Assembly (NCBI RefSeq): GCF_000247695.1
Contig: NW_004624734.1
Coordinates: forward strand, 30,293,410 to 30,357,409
Length of the DNA stretch: 64,000 nt
Direction: 5' to 3'
Source: Heterocephalus glaber
Taxonomy: Eukaryota > Chordata > Mammalia > Rodentia > Bathyergidae
Shown: one piece after another, positions 1-13,199 of the stretch
Layout of the letters: every line of letters begins with the position of its first letter
How positions within the stretch are numbered: the stretch's first letter is position 1
Notes under the pieces: generated by a model
Database searches by the model: none
The model's input: only the letters and a program-made list of their open reading frames with translations
Told to the model about the DNA's origin: nothing
Made by a program: the position numbers and the translations under genes

Positions 1-275
1 AGAAATATTACATGTCTTCATAGAGATATACCCACTTTGCGTTACAGCATTTATACCTTAATATCTGAAGGAGTTTGTTCTATGTGAGTGGAAACATAGC
101 ACAGGTGCTAAAAGCATATATCTGAGTGCTTGGATTATTTGATCTCACTTTGGTTTCCACAATTGTAAATCAGGAATAATAATAACACCTATCTCACAGA
201 ATTGTTCTGAAGACCAAATAAACTTGCCTATGTCAAATGTTCACACCAGAACTTGTTTTAAGAATTACATTAGTT

Positions 276-368
276 GGGGCCGGGAATTTAGCTCAGTGGT
301 TTCGCCTCCTGCTGCACAAGTGCAAGGACTCAAGTTCGATCCGCAGTACCAAAAAAAAAAAAAAAAAA
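276..368 (+). mobile_element. tRNA-derived SINE (ID-like, GGTACCA type)
   Basis: A full-length element with A box, B box and an A tail, flanked by the direct repeat AGAATTACATTAGT / AGAATTATATTAGT (one mismatch). Confidence 0.88.
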
Positions 369-382
369 GAATTATATTAGTC

Positions 383-590
383 CCCATAGTTCCACCAGTC
401 TGGCAGGCTAAGCCAGGAGGATCCCAAGCTCGAGTCCAGCCTGGGTAACTTAGCAATACCGTAAGAACTTCAAAATTTTTTAAATAAAATAAAATTTTAA
501 AAGGGCTGGGGATGTAGATGGGATGTGTGACAATTCTTAATTCAATGTATGCAGTACTACAAAAAATGAAAAGAAAAAGTTACATTAGTG
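383..590 (+). mobile_element. B1-dID-like dimeric SINE
   Basis: A degraded 7SL-like half (GAGTCCAGCCTGGGTAACTTAG) with an A-rich linker is followed by an ID-like half (GGGCTGGGGATGTAG) and an A-rich tail. This matches the B1 plus ID dimer seen in several non-murid rodents. Confidence 0.65.
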
Positions 591-1261
591 GTATCTACTA
601 TTCTTTCTGTAAAATCACAAGAAACTTCTAAATAAAATAGATCCTTCTGTCAAAGACAGAAAGTTGGTAGAACCAAGGCAATATTTCACAATGTAACTAA
701 GCAACAAGGACGATATTTCAGCTGGACAAGGAAGGAAAAGCCTCCAGGAGGAAGTGACGTCTACCCAGACTAAATCCTGACGTCAGTCTTATGAAGCCTG
801 AGGAAAGGAACAGCTACATTTTTAAGGTAAGAATATAAAATTGAAAGATATTTACAATAGATTAAATGAAAAATGCAAACCACGACAAGAATATATCACA
901 ATTTGCTTCAGGTATACATACACTTTATATGTGTAAATTTTTTAAATGCTGAGATTTATAAGCCATACTTAATTATTTCTTTAGGCTAGGTTTTGGTTTT
1001 TTGTGTAACTATTATACAATAGCATATTGTTCTAACTTGTTTAATAACGAGGCCAAGGATATCAACTTACTCCCCGAAGCATGACAGTTAGCTTTGCTCT
1101 GTTCTAATATTATAAATCTGTACTTGTCATTGTACCTATGGTCCTAAGATCTAATGTTGTCTTAAAATGATATAAAGAGAATAGGTACAACCCAATAATC
1201 ATACCTTTATACACACACCACAATCTATATTGTTACAAAATGAGTGACAGAGCTTTCCTTA

Positions 1262-2620
<1,359 letters not shown>

Positions 2621-2622
2621 GA

Positions 2623-2706
2623 GGGCTGGGGATTTAGCTCAGTGGTTCCGCCGCCTGCCTCGCAAGGGCAAGGTCTTGAGTTCGATACCCAGTACCAAAA
2701 AAAAAA
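2623..2706 (+). mobile_element. tRNA-derived SINE (ID-like, GGTACCA type)
   Basis: Full body with A tail, flanked by an imperfect AAATTAGTTA target repeat. Confidence 0.88.
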
Positions 2707-3070
2707 GAAATTAGTTAGTCGAGAAGTAAAGAGTATAGGTTGGAAACAGTAGGGAAAAAAGTAAATTCAAGCCTACAGATTAATATTTTTGTATTGAGTA
2801 TGGACATAGGAGATTATTTAGTTTTTGAAGTAATTGGGTTAAAAAACCTTATAAATTAATATGTATAAAAAATTAAACTCCTAATTTCAATTTAAAATGT
2901 TACTAAATTTCTGGTTTAGGCTTAAGACTTTAAGTTGAAAAATAGATTTTGAATTTTATAAAATCTACCAATACCAAGTCTAGAAGAGATAAGTATTTGG
3001 AAAGATCTGTCTGATAATTTAACCACTTAAAAATGACTGCTCAATGTATAAATGTGATTTAAAGGGATTT

Positions 3071-3113
3071 TTTTTTTTTTTGGTACCGGGGATCGAACTC
3101 AGGTCCCTGCACT
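3071..3113 (-). mobile_element. 5'-truncated tRNA-derived SINE
   Basis: Only the 3' half (B box, GGTACC end and A tail, seen as poly-T) is present. It is flanked by AAGGGATTT on both sides, so it inserted already truncated. Confidence 0.82.
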
Positions 3114-3377
3114 AAGGGATTTTAAACTATAAAAAATAAAAATTATTAAAATAGATTTGTGAAGTTAAATTTTAAATTCTTAGTTGTTTAATTTATAGTT
3201 TAAAAATATCTAACATACACTATAAAAAATAAAAAGTGCTCTGACTAATCCTGAGCAAAATGGCTACCCTCAAACATGCATGCATATGGCTGGGGCATGC
3301 ACGTGCACACACATACAGAGTCTGATACTACTTATAAACATTTATACCAGTTGGAGAATTTATAAAAATTCTGTGTG

Positions 3378-3459
3378 GGCCGGGGGGATTTAGCTCAGCA
3401 GCACCGCACCTGCTTTGCAAGCGCAAGGTCCTGAGTTGGATCCCCAGTACCAAAAAGAA
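3378..3459 (+). mobile_element. tRNA-derived SINE (ID-like, GGTACCA type)
   Basis: Full body flanked by the perfect direct repeat AAAATTCTGTGTG. Confidence 0.88.
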
Positions 3460-3479
3460 AAATTCTGTGTGACGCTGAT

Positions 3480-4560
3480 TTCCATCTTGGTACGATATTA
3501 AGGGAGGTTATATGCCTACTTCACCACATGTTGTACAGCACATTACCAAAATGTCATTTTCAAATAGAAAGTGTCAATGAAAAATAAGTCAGATTTCCAT
3601 CCTAATTCACTATAGTCCATATTAAGGTAAAAATGATTGATTACAACAATTAAGTGGACAGAAAGAGAAAAACCCAACATTAATCAGTGTTAGACAAACT
3701 GAATAAAAATGTTAATGGCCCCTAAATGGAAAAAGATACTTAATATTGAATGGTCTATAGTATTTGCCTCTACAAAAAAAACAGTCAAAGATTATGAATG
3801 CTTCAAACAGTCTTAAATAAACTTGCTCTCCCTACTGTTACATTGCTGAGAATGGTGCATAACTGAGTACCAAGAAACACACTTGAAATGTGAGGATTTA
3901 TAGATGAAGTATAAAATTTCTTTTTCAAAAACACTGAACATTGAAAAGACTAAAAATATTTTTTTTCCAAAATGAAAATATAAGTGAACATTACATACTG
4001 GAAACCAGAATCAGATGAATAATACTTGTTTTTCCACTCAAATTACAAAAGTTGCCCATTTATTTTATGTAATGTGGTTCAGAGCCATAAACTCTGTCCG
4101 TGGTTATCCCTTGACGTTTCCAGGCAACAGAGAGGTGTGCGGTTAACAGTTTCGTTCTTCCAAAGGGGGTAAAAAAATGCATAGACACACTGTTGGGTGA
4201 CTGTTTAAACTTGTTCTCTACTCCACTTGCATTACTACCTTGGACTCTCAGCTGATTTCAGGAGCAATGACATTAGCATCGGATCAAAAAGGATCACTGA
4301 CCTTCCCTGTAGTTCTGATTCACTAATATTACAAGAAAATTGTAAATGATCTGGCTTTACAGGGCTTCAGGGATCCCCTAAAATCAAACCTCAAAAAAAC
4401 TAGCAACTAGTTAGGCCTCACCTATTTTTCAATTTTATAGATTATATACCAAAACAGAAAAACAAGTGAGTTTATTACTTGCTTTTAGATCTTATTAAAT
4501 TAGATATAAATACTACATTTTCAAACAAAAATTTTTCAGAGACATTCAGAACTAATTAGC
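3480..4560. other. Intron sequence without recognised features
   Basis: AT-rich sequence; I see no gene or repeat I can name. Confidence 0.5.
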
Positions 4561-4565
4561 AACTG

Positions 4566-4649
4566 AGCCGGGCATTTAGCTCAGTAGTGCCATGCCTGCC
4601 TGGCAACCATAAGGTCCTGAGTTCAATTCCTGGTACCAAAGGGGTAAAA
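4566..4649 (+). mobile_element. tRNA-derived SINE, diverged
   Basis: A and B boxes are recognisable and the body ends in GGTACCA. The tail is short and mutated, so this copy is older than its neighbours. Confidence 0.8.
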
Positions 4650-6085
4650 AGACTAGCAATGAGCAGAAGCTAATGGGAAAGCAGGTTCTCTGAAATAAAA
4701 CATACAAGACAAATAATTTAAAGGTAATTGTTTATTCATGTATTAAAATATATTTTTATGTCTCATTTAACCACCTAATTTAAATTAAAACCTCTATTTT
4801 GAAGTTTTCTGACAGGTAGCTATTGGCTTAAAAAGTTATATTCTATAATAATCATTTATTAAGTATAAGTATTTCCAAAATGACTCTTTTCATTTTAAAT
4901 TATATTATTTTATCTTGAATATGATCTTCAAATTAATGCTGAGGCACATTAACAGTCCTTGAGTAATAAAAGCTGATTATGTTTTATCATGACATAAAAG
5001 TCTATCTATAGGTCTAAAATGCTTACACAAAAAGGCTGGCTTTCCTTTTTTTCCTAGGATACCAGCAAGAGTGGACACAGAGATGGAAGGTGCCAGAGCA
5101 GCTGGTGTAAATACTGATGGACAAACAAGGCCCTCATTAAATAACTATATTTATTATTATATATTATCACAGCACTGGAAGCACAAGATACAGACCTGCA
5201 GCAACAGCATCACAAGCTTTGAGTAGCTCTCCTTTTATAGCTCACATATCAGATTATAAAACCTAAAAAGTAATAAAATTAAAGCAGAAAAACTCAGTAT
5301 TTTTAAACTCTATTGTGCTATAATTAGCTTCTTGATTTTTGAGATTCACTTACTGTGTAGCAATACTCAGATATTCAAACCAGCTCAGTCAGAAATCAGT
5401 GGTGTATAACCACTGTTAACAGGCTAACACTGTTAAAGGTTAACAGAATGACAGGCACATCACCTAAAATTGAGACCAAGGTTATGAAAAAGAAAACTTT
5501 TTAAACAAATCTCTAAAATATCCACCTTTAATGCAAGATATCATCTACGCTTATTTTGGGGCTTTCCATCACTGCAACTCGCTCATTATTTAAGGCAATG
5601 TTTACTAAACTTTTGGCACCACAGACTTAATAGGCATTCAAGAAACATGTGAGCTATATATATTTTAAGTACAGAATTATCACATTTTAATTTCTTAAAC
5701 TGGCAAATGGATAAAGACTATAATTTCAGTAGTAAAGCTTAAATAAAATTTTTGAAATGTTAAAAAATATTTTTATGATCTTAAGAAATGGATGATTTCT
5801 TAAGCAGCACTCTCAAATCACATTCTAAAAGGGCTAATGAATTAAAATTAAGAACTTCTGTACTGAGAAATAGCACAGATTAAGTGAAAAGACAAGCCAC
5901 AAACCAGAAGATATGTTAAAACATGTATTATTACTATATGTACCTGTATACATGCATATGTATACAAGATATATAAAGAATTCCTTCAAAAAGAATAACA
6001 AAGAGGCAAACAAATAAAAAAGCGCAAAAGACAGATCCTACATAGAAAGGGAAATATTTAATGGCCAATAAAAACAAGGAAAATG
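4650..6085. other. Intron sequence without recognised features
   Basis: Very AT-rich; nothing I can assign. Confidence 0.5.
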
Positions 6086-6174
6086 GGGCCGGGGATTTAG
6101 CTCAATCAGTGGTTCCACCGCCTGCCTCGCAAGCTAAGGACCAGAGTTCGATCCCCGGTACCAAAAAAAAACAA
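6086..6174 (+). mobile_element. tRNA-derived SINE (ID-like, GGTACCA type)
   Basis: Full body with a small CAAT insertion in the A-box region. The target repeat is ACAAGGAAAATG / ACAAGAAAAATG. Confidence 0.88.
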
Positions 6175-6819
6175 AACAAGAAAAATGTTCAACTTCATCA
6201 ATAATGGAGAAAATCCCACAACAATAAACCCCTCAACACTCATCTGTATGGACAAAAATTAAGAAATTAATTTAAATTAATTATAGAGAGCCAGAACTCT
6301 AGAATATAAACTGAGAAGACAGCCGAAAACCCAACAATACCTTTTATAGGATAAAATTAAGAGAAAATCTAGCACGCCCAAAGGCTTTAACAAAAAATGA
6401 GAGGACACCTCAATTGGAATATTGTAACCTATCTCTCAATGGATATAATATGGCAGTGAAAACTAGGGCTACCTGCAGCAATGCAGATAAAATGCACAAA
6501 TGCAACATCAAATGTAAACTTATGCTTTACTATAAAATATTTATAATGAGGAAAAAAAGCTAAAATTTATCATGAGTGTAATAACATTTGTGACCTATAA
6601 ATTCATCTCAATAATAGGTGATTTAGCAATAGATCAAGTTCCACATGAAGGCAGTTTCTTATCTTCCTCCATTTTTAAGAATTTTTAAAAAAATCTTAAC
6701 TCTCAATTCCATGCCACAGGGTACAGCCAGAAGTGTTAACAGCTTATCAGAGAGCTCCAGATATTCAGATCAAATATAATGCCAAAAAGCTTTCTGAGAA
6801 ATAAGATAGACATTAAAAA

Positions 6820-7405
6820 AATGTTGGCATGCAGACAAACTGGGGGAACCCCTGTGCATTTCTGGTGGGAATGTAAAATGGTGTGGTCTCTACAGTACGG
6901 CGGTTTCTCAAAAAGTTAAAAATAGAATTATTGTATCATGTGCTCTAGCAATCCCAAGACTGCATATACATCCCAAAAAACTGAAAACATAATCTCAAGG
7001 TGCTATACGCATATATGTGTACTTCACAGCATTATTTATATTTGGGTGTAAGCAACCTAAATGTTCACTGATAAATGAACAAACTACATAGTCATACAAC
7101 TGAATGTTATTCAGCCTTGAAAAACAAGGAAATTCTATCATATACTAACAATATGGGTGATCCCTAAGGACATTACGGTAAGTGAAAAAAGCTAGCCACA
7201 AAAGGACAATTATTTGATGAGTCCATTTATATGAGGTATTTAAAGTAGTCAAATTGATAGAAACAGAAAGTAAAGCAGTAGCTGCCAGCGTCTGGCAAGA
7301 GTAGGGGGTGGTGAAGGAAAAAGGAATGTTGTTTAATGGGAATAGTTTCAATTCTGCAAGATGAAGAAATTTTGGGTCTGTTGTGCAATAATGCAAACAT
7401 ATTTA
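6820..7405 (+). mobile_element. Old L1 fragment (3' part)
   Basis: Contains typical L1 3'-region text in sense orientation (CTGGTGGGAATGTAAAATGG, ATGTTATTCAGCC, GTGAAAAAAGCTAG). Many indels break the reading frames, so this is an ancient 5'-truncated copy. Confidence 0.75.
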
Positions 7406-7546
7406 CCACCACAGTAGTCTTCCCTTATCCACGGGGCAGATGTTCCAAGGCTTTCAGTGGATTCCTAAAATTGCAGAGAATACCAAACCCTGTATGTGTA
7501 TTTTTTCCTACATACACATGGGCATGATAAAAATTAATGTATACAG

Positions 7547-7629
7547 GGCCGGGGATTTAGTTCAGTGGTTCTGCCGCCCGCCCTGCAAGCGCAAGGACCC
7601 GAGTTCGATCCCTGGTACCAAAAAAAAAA
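7547..7629 (+). mobile_element. tRNA-derived SINE (ID-like, GGTACCA type)
   Basis: Full body inside the Tigger-like element; the flank AATGTATACAG is repeated after the A tail. Confidence 0.88.
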
Positions 7630-7641
7630 TAATGTATACAG

Positions 7642-7722
7642 GGCCAAGGATGTAGCTCAGTGGCACAGTGCCTGCCTCACAAGCGCAAGGTCCTGAGTTC
7701 GATGCAGTACCAAAAAAAAAAA
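7642..7722 (+). mobile_element. tRNA-derived SINE, second copy at the same target
   Basis: A slightly older copy (GATGTAGCTCAGTGGCACAG) directly follows the previous SINE, sharing its TTAATGTA(T/C)ACA target. The two form a head-to-tail pair. Confidence 0.85.
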
Positions 7723-7797
7723 TTTAATGTACACATTAGGCACAGTATGGTATTAATAACCTGCAGATTTTAGCAACCTCAGCATATGATTTTTCTT

Positions 7798-7889
7798 TTT
7801 CTTTTTCTTTTTTTGGTCCTGGGGATCGAACTGGGGTCCTTGCGTTTGTGCAGCAGGCAGCGAAACCACTGAGCTAAATCCCCGGCCCT
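7798..7889 (-). mobile_element. tRNA-derived SINE (ID-like, GGTACCA type)
   Basis: Minus-strand copy with a TTTTTC-rich tail, flanked by AGCATATGATTTTTCTT / AGCACATGATTTTTCTT. Confidence 0.88.
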
Positions 7890-8269
7890 AGCACATGATT
7901 TTTCTTAAGAACTTCACTTTTTCACTTAAAGGAAGCACTTTAATGCATGTCTTTGGCATATCTGAACTGCCAGCACCACTACTCTGGAGCTTTTCACATT
8001 TCAGTATTAAGTAAAAAGTAAAGATTAGTTAAATGCAAGTACAGAAATACTGCCACAACAGCTGATAACCAGGTGGGTAATACATACAGTATGGATATGC
8101 CCTACAAAGGCATGATTTACATCCTGGACAGGAAGACATCTACCCAAAACAGTGCTCTATTTAAAACTTATGTCTGGAATTTTCCATTTAATGTTTTTGG
8201 ACATCGGTTGGCTGCAGTTAACTGAAACTGTGCAAAGTGAAACTACAGATAAGAGGGACTACTATATAC

Positions 8270-8960
8270 TTAGCCCTCCAAGGCCAAGGCTGACCTGAGA
8301 AATACAAGCAAACTCTTCTTAAATATTGTTACATATACAGTACTGGGTACACAGGTTCACCATCAAGAATAAACGAATGTTTGTACATTGAAATCTTAAA
8401 CTATAACGCTTAAAGCCCTCAATTTATTTATAATCTACATTTTTAAGGGTATGAAATATTGGACAATGTATTATATATGAGATACTGTAAACTCCAGTGA
8501 ATACTGCTGTATTTCTTAATAATTTTAGGTTATAAATGAAAATTTAAAATGTAAATATAAATATAAATGTAAATTTGCAGTGCTTTAATTTTTTTCACAT
8601 TTAACCACATGCTAATAATGAAATCTATCTCTCAGATACATGTGATCTCCACTGTAACTTTTTGGTCTGAAACTTCCTGAGGGTTAAAATGGTTCCGATT
8701 TTTTTTTCAAGATAAATAGTGGTTAAAATGATAAATTATAAGTATTTTCCACTGCAATTTTTTTAAAAGTTCGATTATAAAATATTTCATTTTGTTTTCT
8801 CTCCAGAGAGAAAAATGAAAAGTTGAGGAACAAGCTGGGAGACCAAGCCATTTACAACACCATTTAGTTTTCTTAAATTCTAACAGTTTACCCTTAACAT
8901 AAAAAAATGTGGTCCTTCATCTAGGAGAAATAGGTCCAAGATATTCAAGATGCCCACTAC
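8270..8960. other. Intron sequence without recognised features
   Basis: AT-rich; nothing I can assign. Confidence 0.5.
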
Positions 8961-8970
8961 ATTTCTGACA

Positions 8971-9054
8971 GGGACAGGAGATTTAGCTCAGTGGTTCCAG
9001 TGCCTGCCTTGCAAGAGCAAGGTCCCGAGTTCGATCGCCGGTACCAAAAAAAAA
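8971..9054 (+). mobile_element. tRNA-derived SINE (ID-like, GGTACCA type)
   Basis: Full body; short target repeat TTTCTGACA / TTTCTGATA. Confidence 0.87.
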
Positions 9055-9271
9055 ATTTTTTTTTCTGATAAAAATCCTTGGGGGGAAAATAAACCTTGAA
9101 GAAGCCACTTTGTGTCATACAAATGGTCACACTAGAATGATCACAGGCATGAAATAACTTAATCTTATATTTCATTTCAAAAAAATCAAGTGAACGATTC
9201 TCTCCTATGGCTAGCAGTCTTTCACATGATGCTCATTTCCTCCAGCAGCAATGTAAAGACATGCTCACCTA

Positions 9272-9585
9272 TTAGTCAGCTTTCCCATCGCTGAGACACA
9301 ATACCTGACAACCACAACTTAAAGGAGAGGTTTAACTTGGCTCAGTTTCAGTTTTGCTGGCACCAATGCAAAAACATCATGGCAGATGAGGGTAGCAGAG
9401 GAAAGATGCTTTAATCCACAGCAGCCAGGAGCAAAGCTGGGAAACAGCACCAGACAGGAAGGGGCCAGGGACCTGATGTTATTACCCAAGGTCATGCCTC
9501 CATGGCCCATCCAGAAGTGTGCCCCATAAATCTCCTAGGTGGCTCCCAAGCCCATCAAGCTGACACAATTAACAACTGACCCCCG
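9272..9585 (-). mobile_element. Solo LTR, MaLR-like
   Basis: Starts with TTAGTCAGCTTTCCCATCGC and reads like the reverse complement of MaLR LTRs (GAGACACAATACCTGA, GGTTTAACTTGGCTCAG). No internal region adjoins it. Exact subfamily not determined. Confidence 0.55.
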
Positions 9586-9774
9586 TACTTACTGTCTATG
9601 CTTTACTTTGGATTCATAATTTTTCCTATTTCCTGCACCACTCCCAACATTTGAAATATACTGCTGCCAAAGACTTTTTCCATCCATTAAACTTGTTTCA
9701 ATGCCTCTTCTGCAGTCTGTATTACAAAGTGATTTTCAATTAAATCTAACAGTATCAACTAACATCTAATATTT

Positions 9775-9965
9775 AGTAAATATCAAGTGTAATGCACATT
9801 TCTAAGTGCTTTATTATAGTAACTCATTTAACCATCATAATCACCACATAGAGTTTGGCTCTATTTTTCGCCTCATTTACAGATGAGGTTGAGGAACAAA
9901 GGAGGTGAGTAACTTGGTCTCAAAATGAGACATTAGCAGCAGTTTGGCTCCAGAAACAGGAGTTA
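9775..9965 (-). mobile_element. MIR-type SINE remnant
   Basis: A degraded copy of the MIR core in reverse orientation (TCATTTACAGATGAGG, then GAGTAACTTGG). Ancient and inert. Confidence 0.65.
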
Positions 9966-9969
9966 GCAA

Positions 9970-10240
9970 ACTTTTTAAAAAAATGTTTATTGACAAATAA
10001 TAATTACATATCTTTATGGAGTCCAGTGTGATATTTTGGAACATTTAAACACTGTGTATTGATCAACTCAAGATACTTAGATGATCCATCATCTCAAACA
10101 CTTTTTCTTTGTGATGAAAACATTCGAAATTCTGTCTTCTAGATATTTTTTATTATATTACTTAATATTGTTAAGCATAATCACCCTTTATGTATTAGAA
10201 CACTCCCACTTATTCCTCCCATCTAGCTGTGACTTTAGTA
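9970..10240 (-). mobile_element. Old L1 3'-end fragment
   Basis: Reverse complement of an L1M-type 3' end (TGATGAAAACATTCGAAATTC, GTTAAGCATAATCACCC). Confidence 0.55.
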
Positions 10241-10243
10241 CCC

Positions 10244-10621
10244 TGTATTAGTTACTTTTCTTTCCTTGCTGAGACAATATATCGGACACCCAAAGTTAAA
10301 GGGGAAAAGGTTTATTTAGCTCACAGTTTGTAGAGGTCTCAGTCTATAATTGGCTGGCTCCAAGGCAGGGTGGTGTCGCAGAGGAGAAACAGTTCATGGC
10401 AGGCAGAAAGTAGCAAACAGCAAGAGGGGACCACAGCTCTTTCTGTCCCTTATATCTTACCTAGGCTACTTAGGGAGGGTGGCACTCACACCTTTAATCC
10501 TAGTGCCCTTGATCCTAGCATTGCACCATGAATGGACCCCAATGGACTCAGCCATCTCTGAAAAAGCCCCACCTACAACTGCATGAGGCTTTAGGGGGAC
10601 ATCTAGACACAAGCCATGACA
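10244..10621 (-). mobile_element. Solo LTR related to the MaLR element at 51.9-54.2 kb
   Basis: It begins TGTATTAGTTACTTTTCT and ends near ATGACA. It aligns along its whole length with the two LTRs at 51948-52320 and 53831-54207, but is clearly more diverged. The flanking GTAC on both sides may be the target duplication. No internal sequence is present. Confidence 0.8.
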
Positions 10622-10629
10622 GTACTCAA

Positions 10630-11775
10630 TCAGCAAACTTTTAGTGTGTAAGGGTCAACAGTAAGTATTTCACAATTTGCAGATAATCTGTTGTTACTTA
10701 ATTCTGCTTATAGGGAAGGAGTAGCCACAGACAATATGTAAACCAATGAGCAAGATACATTCCAATAAATTTTATTTATGAATGCTGAAATTTGAGTTTT
10801 ACATATATAAAGTTCTTATGTCACAAAGTCGTATTACTCTTGATTTTTTTAACCATTAAAAAATGTAAAAACCATTCTTAGCTTCCAGGTCAAATAAAAA
10901 CTACATGGGACATAGTTTGCTGAACCCTGCTCCAAATGAAAAAAATTATTTTCTTGTCTACCCAATAACTCAAACAAATCATCCATCTAGCACTTCTCCC
11001 TATTATATGCCAAGTACAAATCTGTAACCTCCAACAATGCCAGTTTTATCCACCTGTGAAGCAATATAGCTGTCAGCAAACATAGGCTAGTAAGTGCTTT
11101 TTCATAATGTATGCCCCTGACATCAAGGCGCATTCACCAGTGTCACTTAATAACAAAATGATGAAAAACACTTATCTCGGCTTGCTCTCCAAGCAAAATA
11201 ACTGTAATTAACTTTCTAAAGGAGTTCTAAGGTTTTTTTGGCAAAAACATATAGTATGCCTACATTTTACAACGAGCAACCAGAATTGTGGATACTACCT
11301 CTATTGTCTTCCCCTTCAGTGAGAAAAATTAGCAATGTGCAATGGAAAACAATGGTTTGTAATTATTATAGAAAATAAGTTCCATAAAAATCACAAGAGA
11401 AATGATAAAAACTTCAATCGCCTAATGTTACTATGTGACAGTTTCGTAACAGACAACTAAGGACTAAGAACAATACAATAAAGGAAAATTTAAAAATAGA
11501 TACAAACATGAAGACTGAGTCTTGTCTAAAGAAGGTTAACTATCAGAGAATCACAAAAAAGTGAAAAGCAAAAAACATTCCAGTCAGCCTTTCAAAATAA
11601 TAAAATACCCAGAAGTTCACACTTCTCTACACCTCCACCTCCTTAGATATTTTTCCTCAAAATGTTTAGCTATAAATTTATAACTAATAAATACAACTGC
11701 CACCCCCTAGAAGCTGAACAAATATCACCTTATGATAGCATTACAGGTTGCTATCTAGCTACTAGAAAAAGTTGA
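10630..11775. other. Intron sequence without recognised features
   Basis: AT-rich; nothing I can assign. Confidence 0.5.
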
Positions 11776-11791
11776 TTAATAGTGTTATCTC

Positions 11792-11876
11792 GGGGCCAGG
11801 GATTTAGCTCAGTGCTTCTGGCGCCTGCCTCACAAGCGCAAGGTCCCAAGTTCGATCCCCGGTACCAAAAATAAAA
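11792..11876 (+). mobile_element. tRNA-derived SINE (ID-like, GGTACCA type)
   Basis: Full body; target repeat AATAGTGTTATCTC / AATAGTTTTATCTC. Confidence 0.88.
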
Positions 11877-12159
11877 AATAGTTTTATCTCCAAATTCAAA
11901 ACACTAAATTTATCCAGATTATTTTTTTTGTAAATCCATGCTTCTCTCTTTGGGAGCTTTGAAATGTGGCCAACTACAGCAGTAAAAAAAAAAAAAAAAA
12001 AAAGTGTGTCTAATTATTATAGGCAGCTAAGTTAGACAGACATTAATAAACAGTACGAGAGAGACTGGGCTCTCAAGAAATTCAGCAGAAAAAATACAGG
12101 TATCAGAATTGCAGCTGGAGGAACACCTGAAGACGATCAGGCTTCAAGATACACACACA

Positions 12160-12600
12160 ATGACCAGGCCTACATGCCTCCCCAAGGGATAAGCAGTAAC
12201 TTGGAATTATACTATAAATGGGTAACACCTGGTTCAGGAAGTACAGGTAGACATCAGTCACCCAGGTGAGTGATCAGAGCTTTCGGATTCAGCCTTCCCA
12301 AAAATGCCTTTGTTCTTTCCATGTACCCTTGCAATATCACGTGCTTCCCTACTGGATCAATATTAGCTAAGTGTCTATACTTGTAATCTTATTGGTTGTT
12401 TATAGCTTGACCCAGGTTGTACTCACCTCGAGATTTTTGTACCCACCTCGTGATTTTCTATAAAACATTCTCAGAGAAGTGACCTCGGTAGCAATCCACT
12501 TGCAGGTCCCCTCTTGTCGCTCAGGAACTCTCTCAATAAATCTTTCCTACTCTTACCTCCCCTGCTCCTTAGAATTCATTCTTTGATTTCAGGGGACACA
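12160..12600 (+). mobile_element. Probable solo retroviral-type LTR
   Basis: Shows LTR architecture in order: a TATA-like CTATAAAACA near 12461, GTCGCTCAGGAACTCTCTC, the poly(A) signal AATAAA near 12535, and a T/C-rich U5-like end before GGGGACACA. Boundaries are approximate because I could not find a convincing target duplication. No gag or pol sequence is attached. Confidence 0.5.
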
Positions 12601-13025
12601 AATTTGCTGTATCTGATATCTAGCAGGTTGGGAGTTATATTTCCCCTTTATTATAATGAGCAATAAAAAAAACAAATTTCTGTCATATTTGGAGAGGAAA
12701 AAAAATGAACTTAAATTTTTCTTAAAGTTCTATTTGCTCTGCCAATCTCTTGTAGAAAGAGTAAAAAAACAAACAATAAATGATGGCAAAAAATAGCTGG
12801 TAGATAAAAATGAGCAGAATTTTAACCTAGTAGAACTCAGATGTTGATCCTATCCTAAACTGTAAATTCCATCCATCGTATCATCTGTATAAAATGTTAA
12901 TACTTTCTTTCAGATGAAAACTAAACAGAACAATAGAAGTTCTAGTTACTTTCTTTCCAGTCTGCCCAAAATTTTGTCAGTCCTATGGCTGTGGTCATTG
13001 AGAGCAAATAACTAATGGGGAAAAC

Positions 13026-13190
13026 AGCTGGGCACAGGGGCACACACCTGTGATTCCAGCACTTGGGAGGATGAGGCAGGAGGATCACTGTGAATTCGAG
13101 GCAGGCATGGGCTACACATTGAGTTCAAGGCCAGCCTCAACTACATAGCAAGACTCTGTCTCCAAAAAGAAAAACAAAACATAAAAAAAC
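13026..13190 (+). mobile_element. B1 (7SL-derived) SINE
   Basis: A well-preserved B1 starting GCTGGGCACAGGGGCACAC, with two successive copies of the GAGTTC..GGCTACA block (the internal duplication typical of B1), GACTCTGTCTC and an A-rich tail. Confidence 0.85.
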
Positions 13191-13199
13191 TTGGCATGT

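Larger units (their letters stand above)
7412..8265. mobile_element. Tigger/MER2-like DNA transposon with nested SINEs
   Basis: The ends are inverted repeats (CAGTAGTCTTCCCTTATC at the left; ATAAGAGGGACTACTAT at the right), and inner sequence such as CCAGTGGATTCCTAAAA and TTAGGCACAGTA resembles pogo/Tigger-type elements. There is no transposase frame. Three SINEs at 7547-7889 were inserted later and account for much of the length. Confidence 0.75.
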
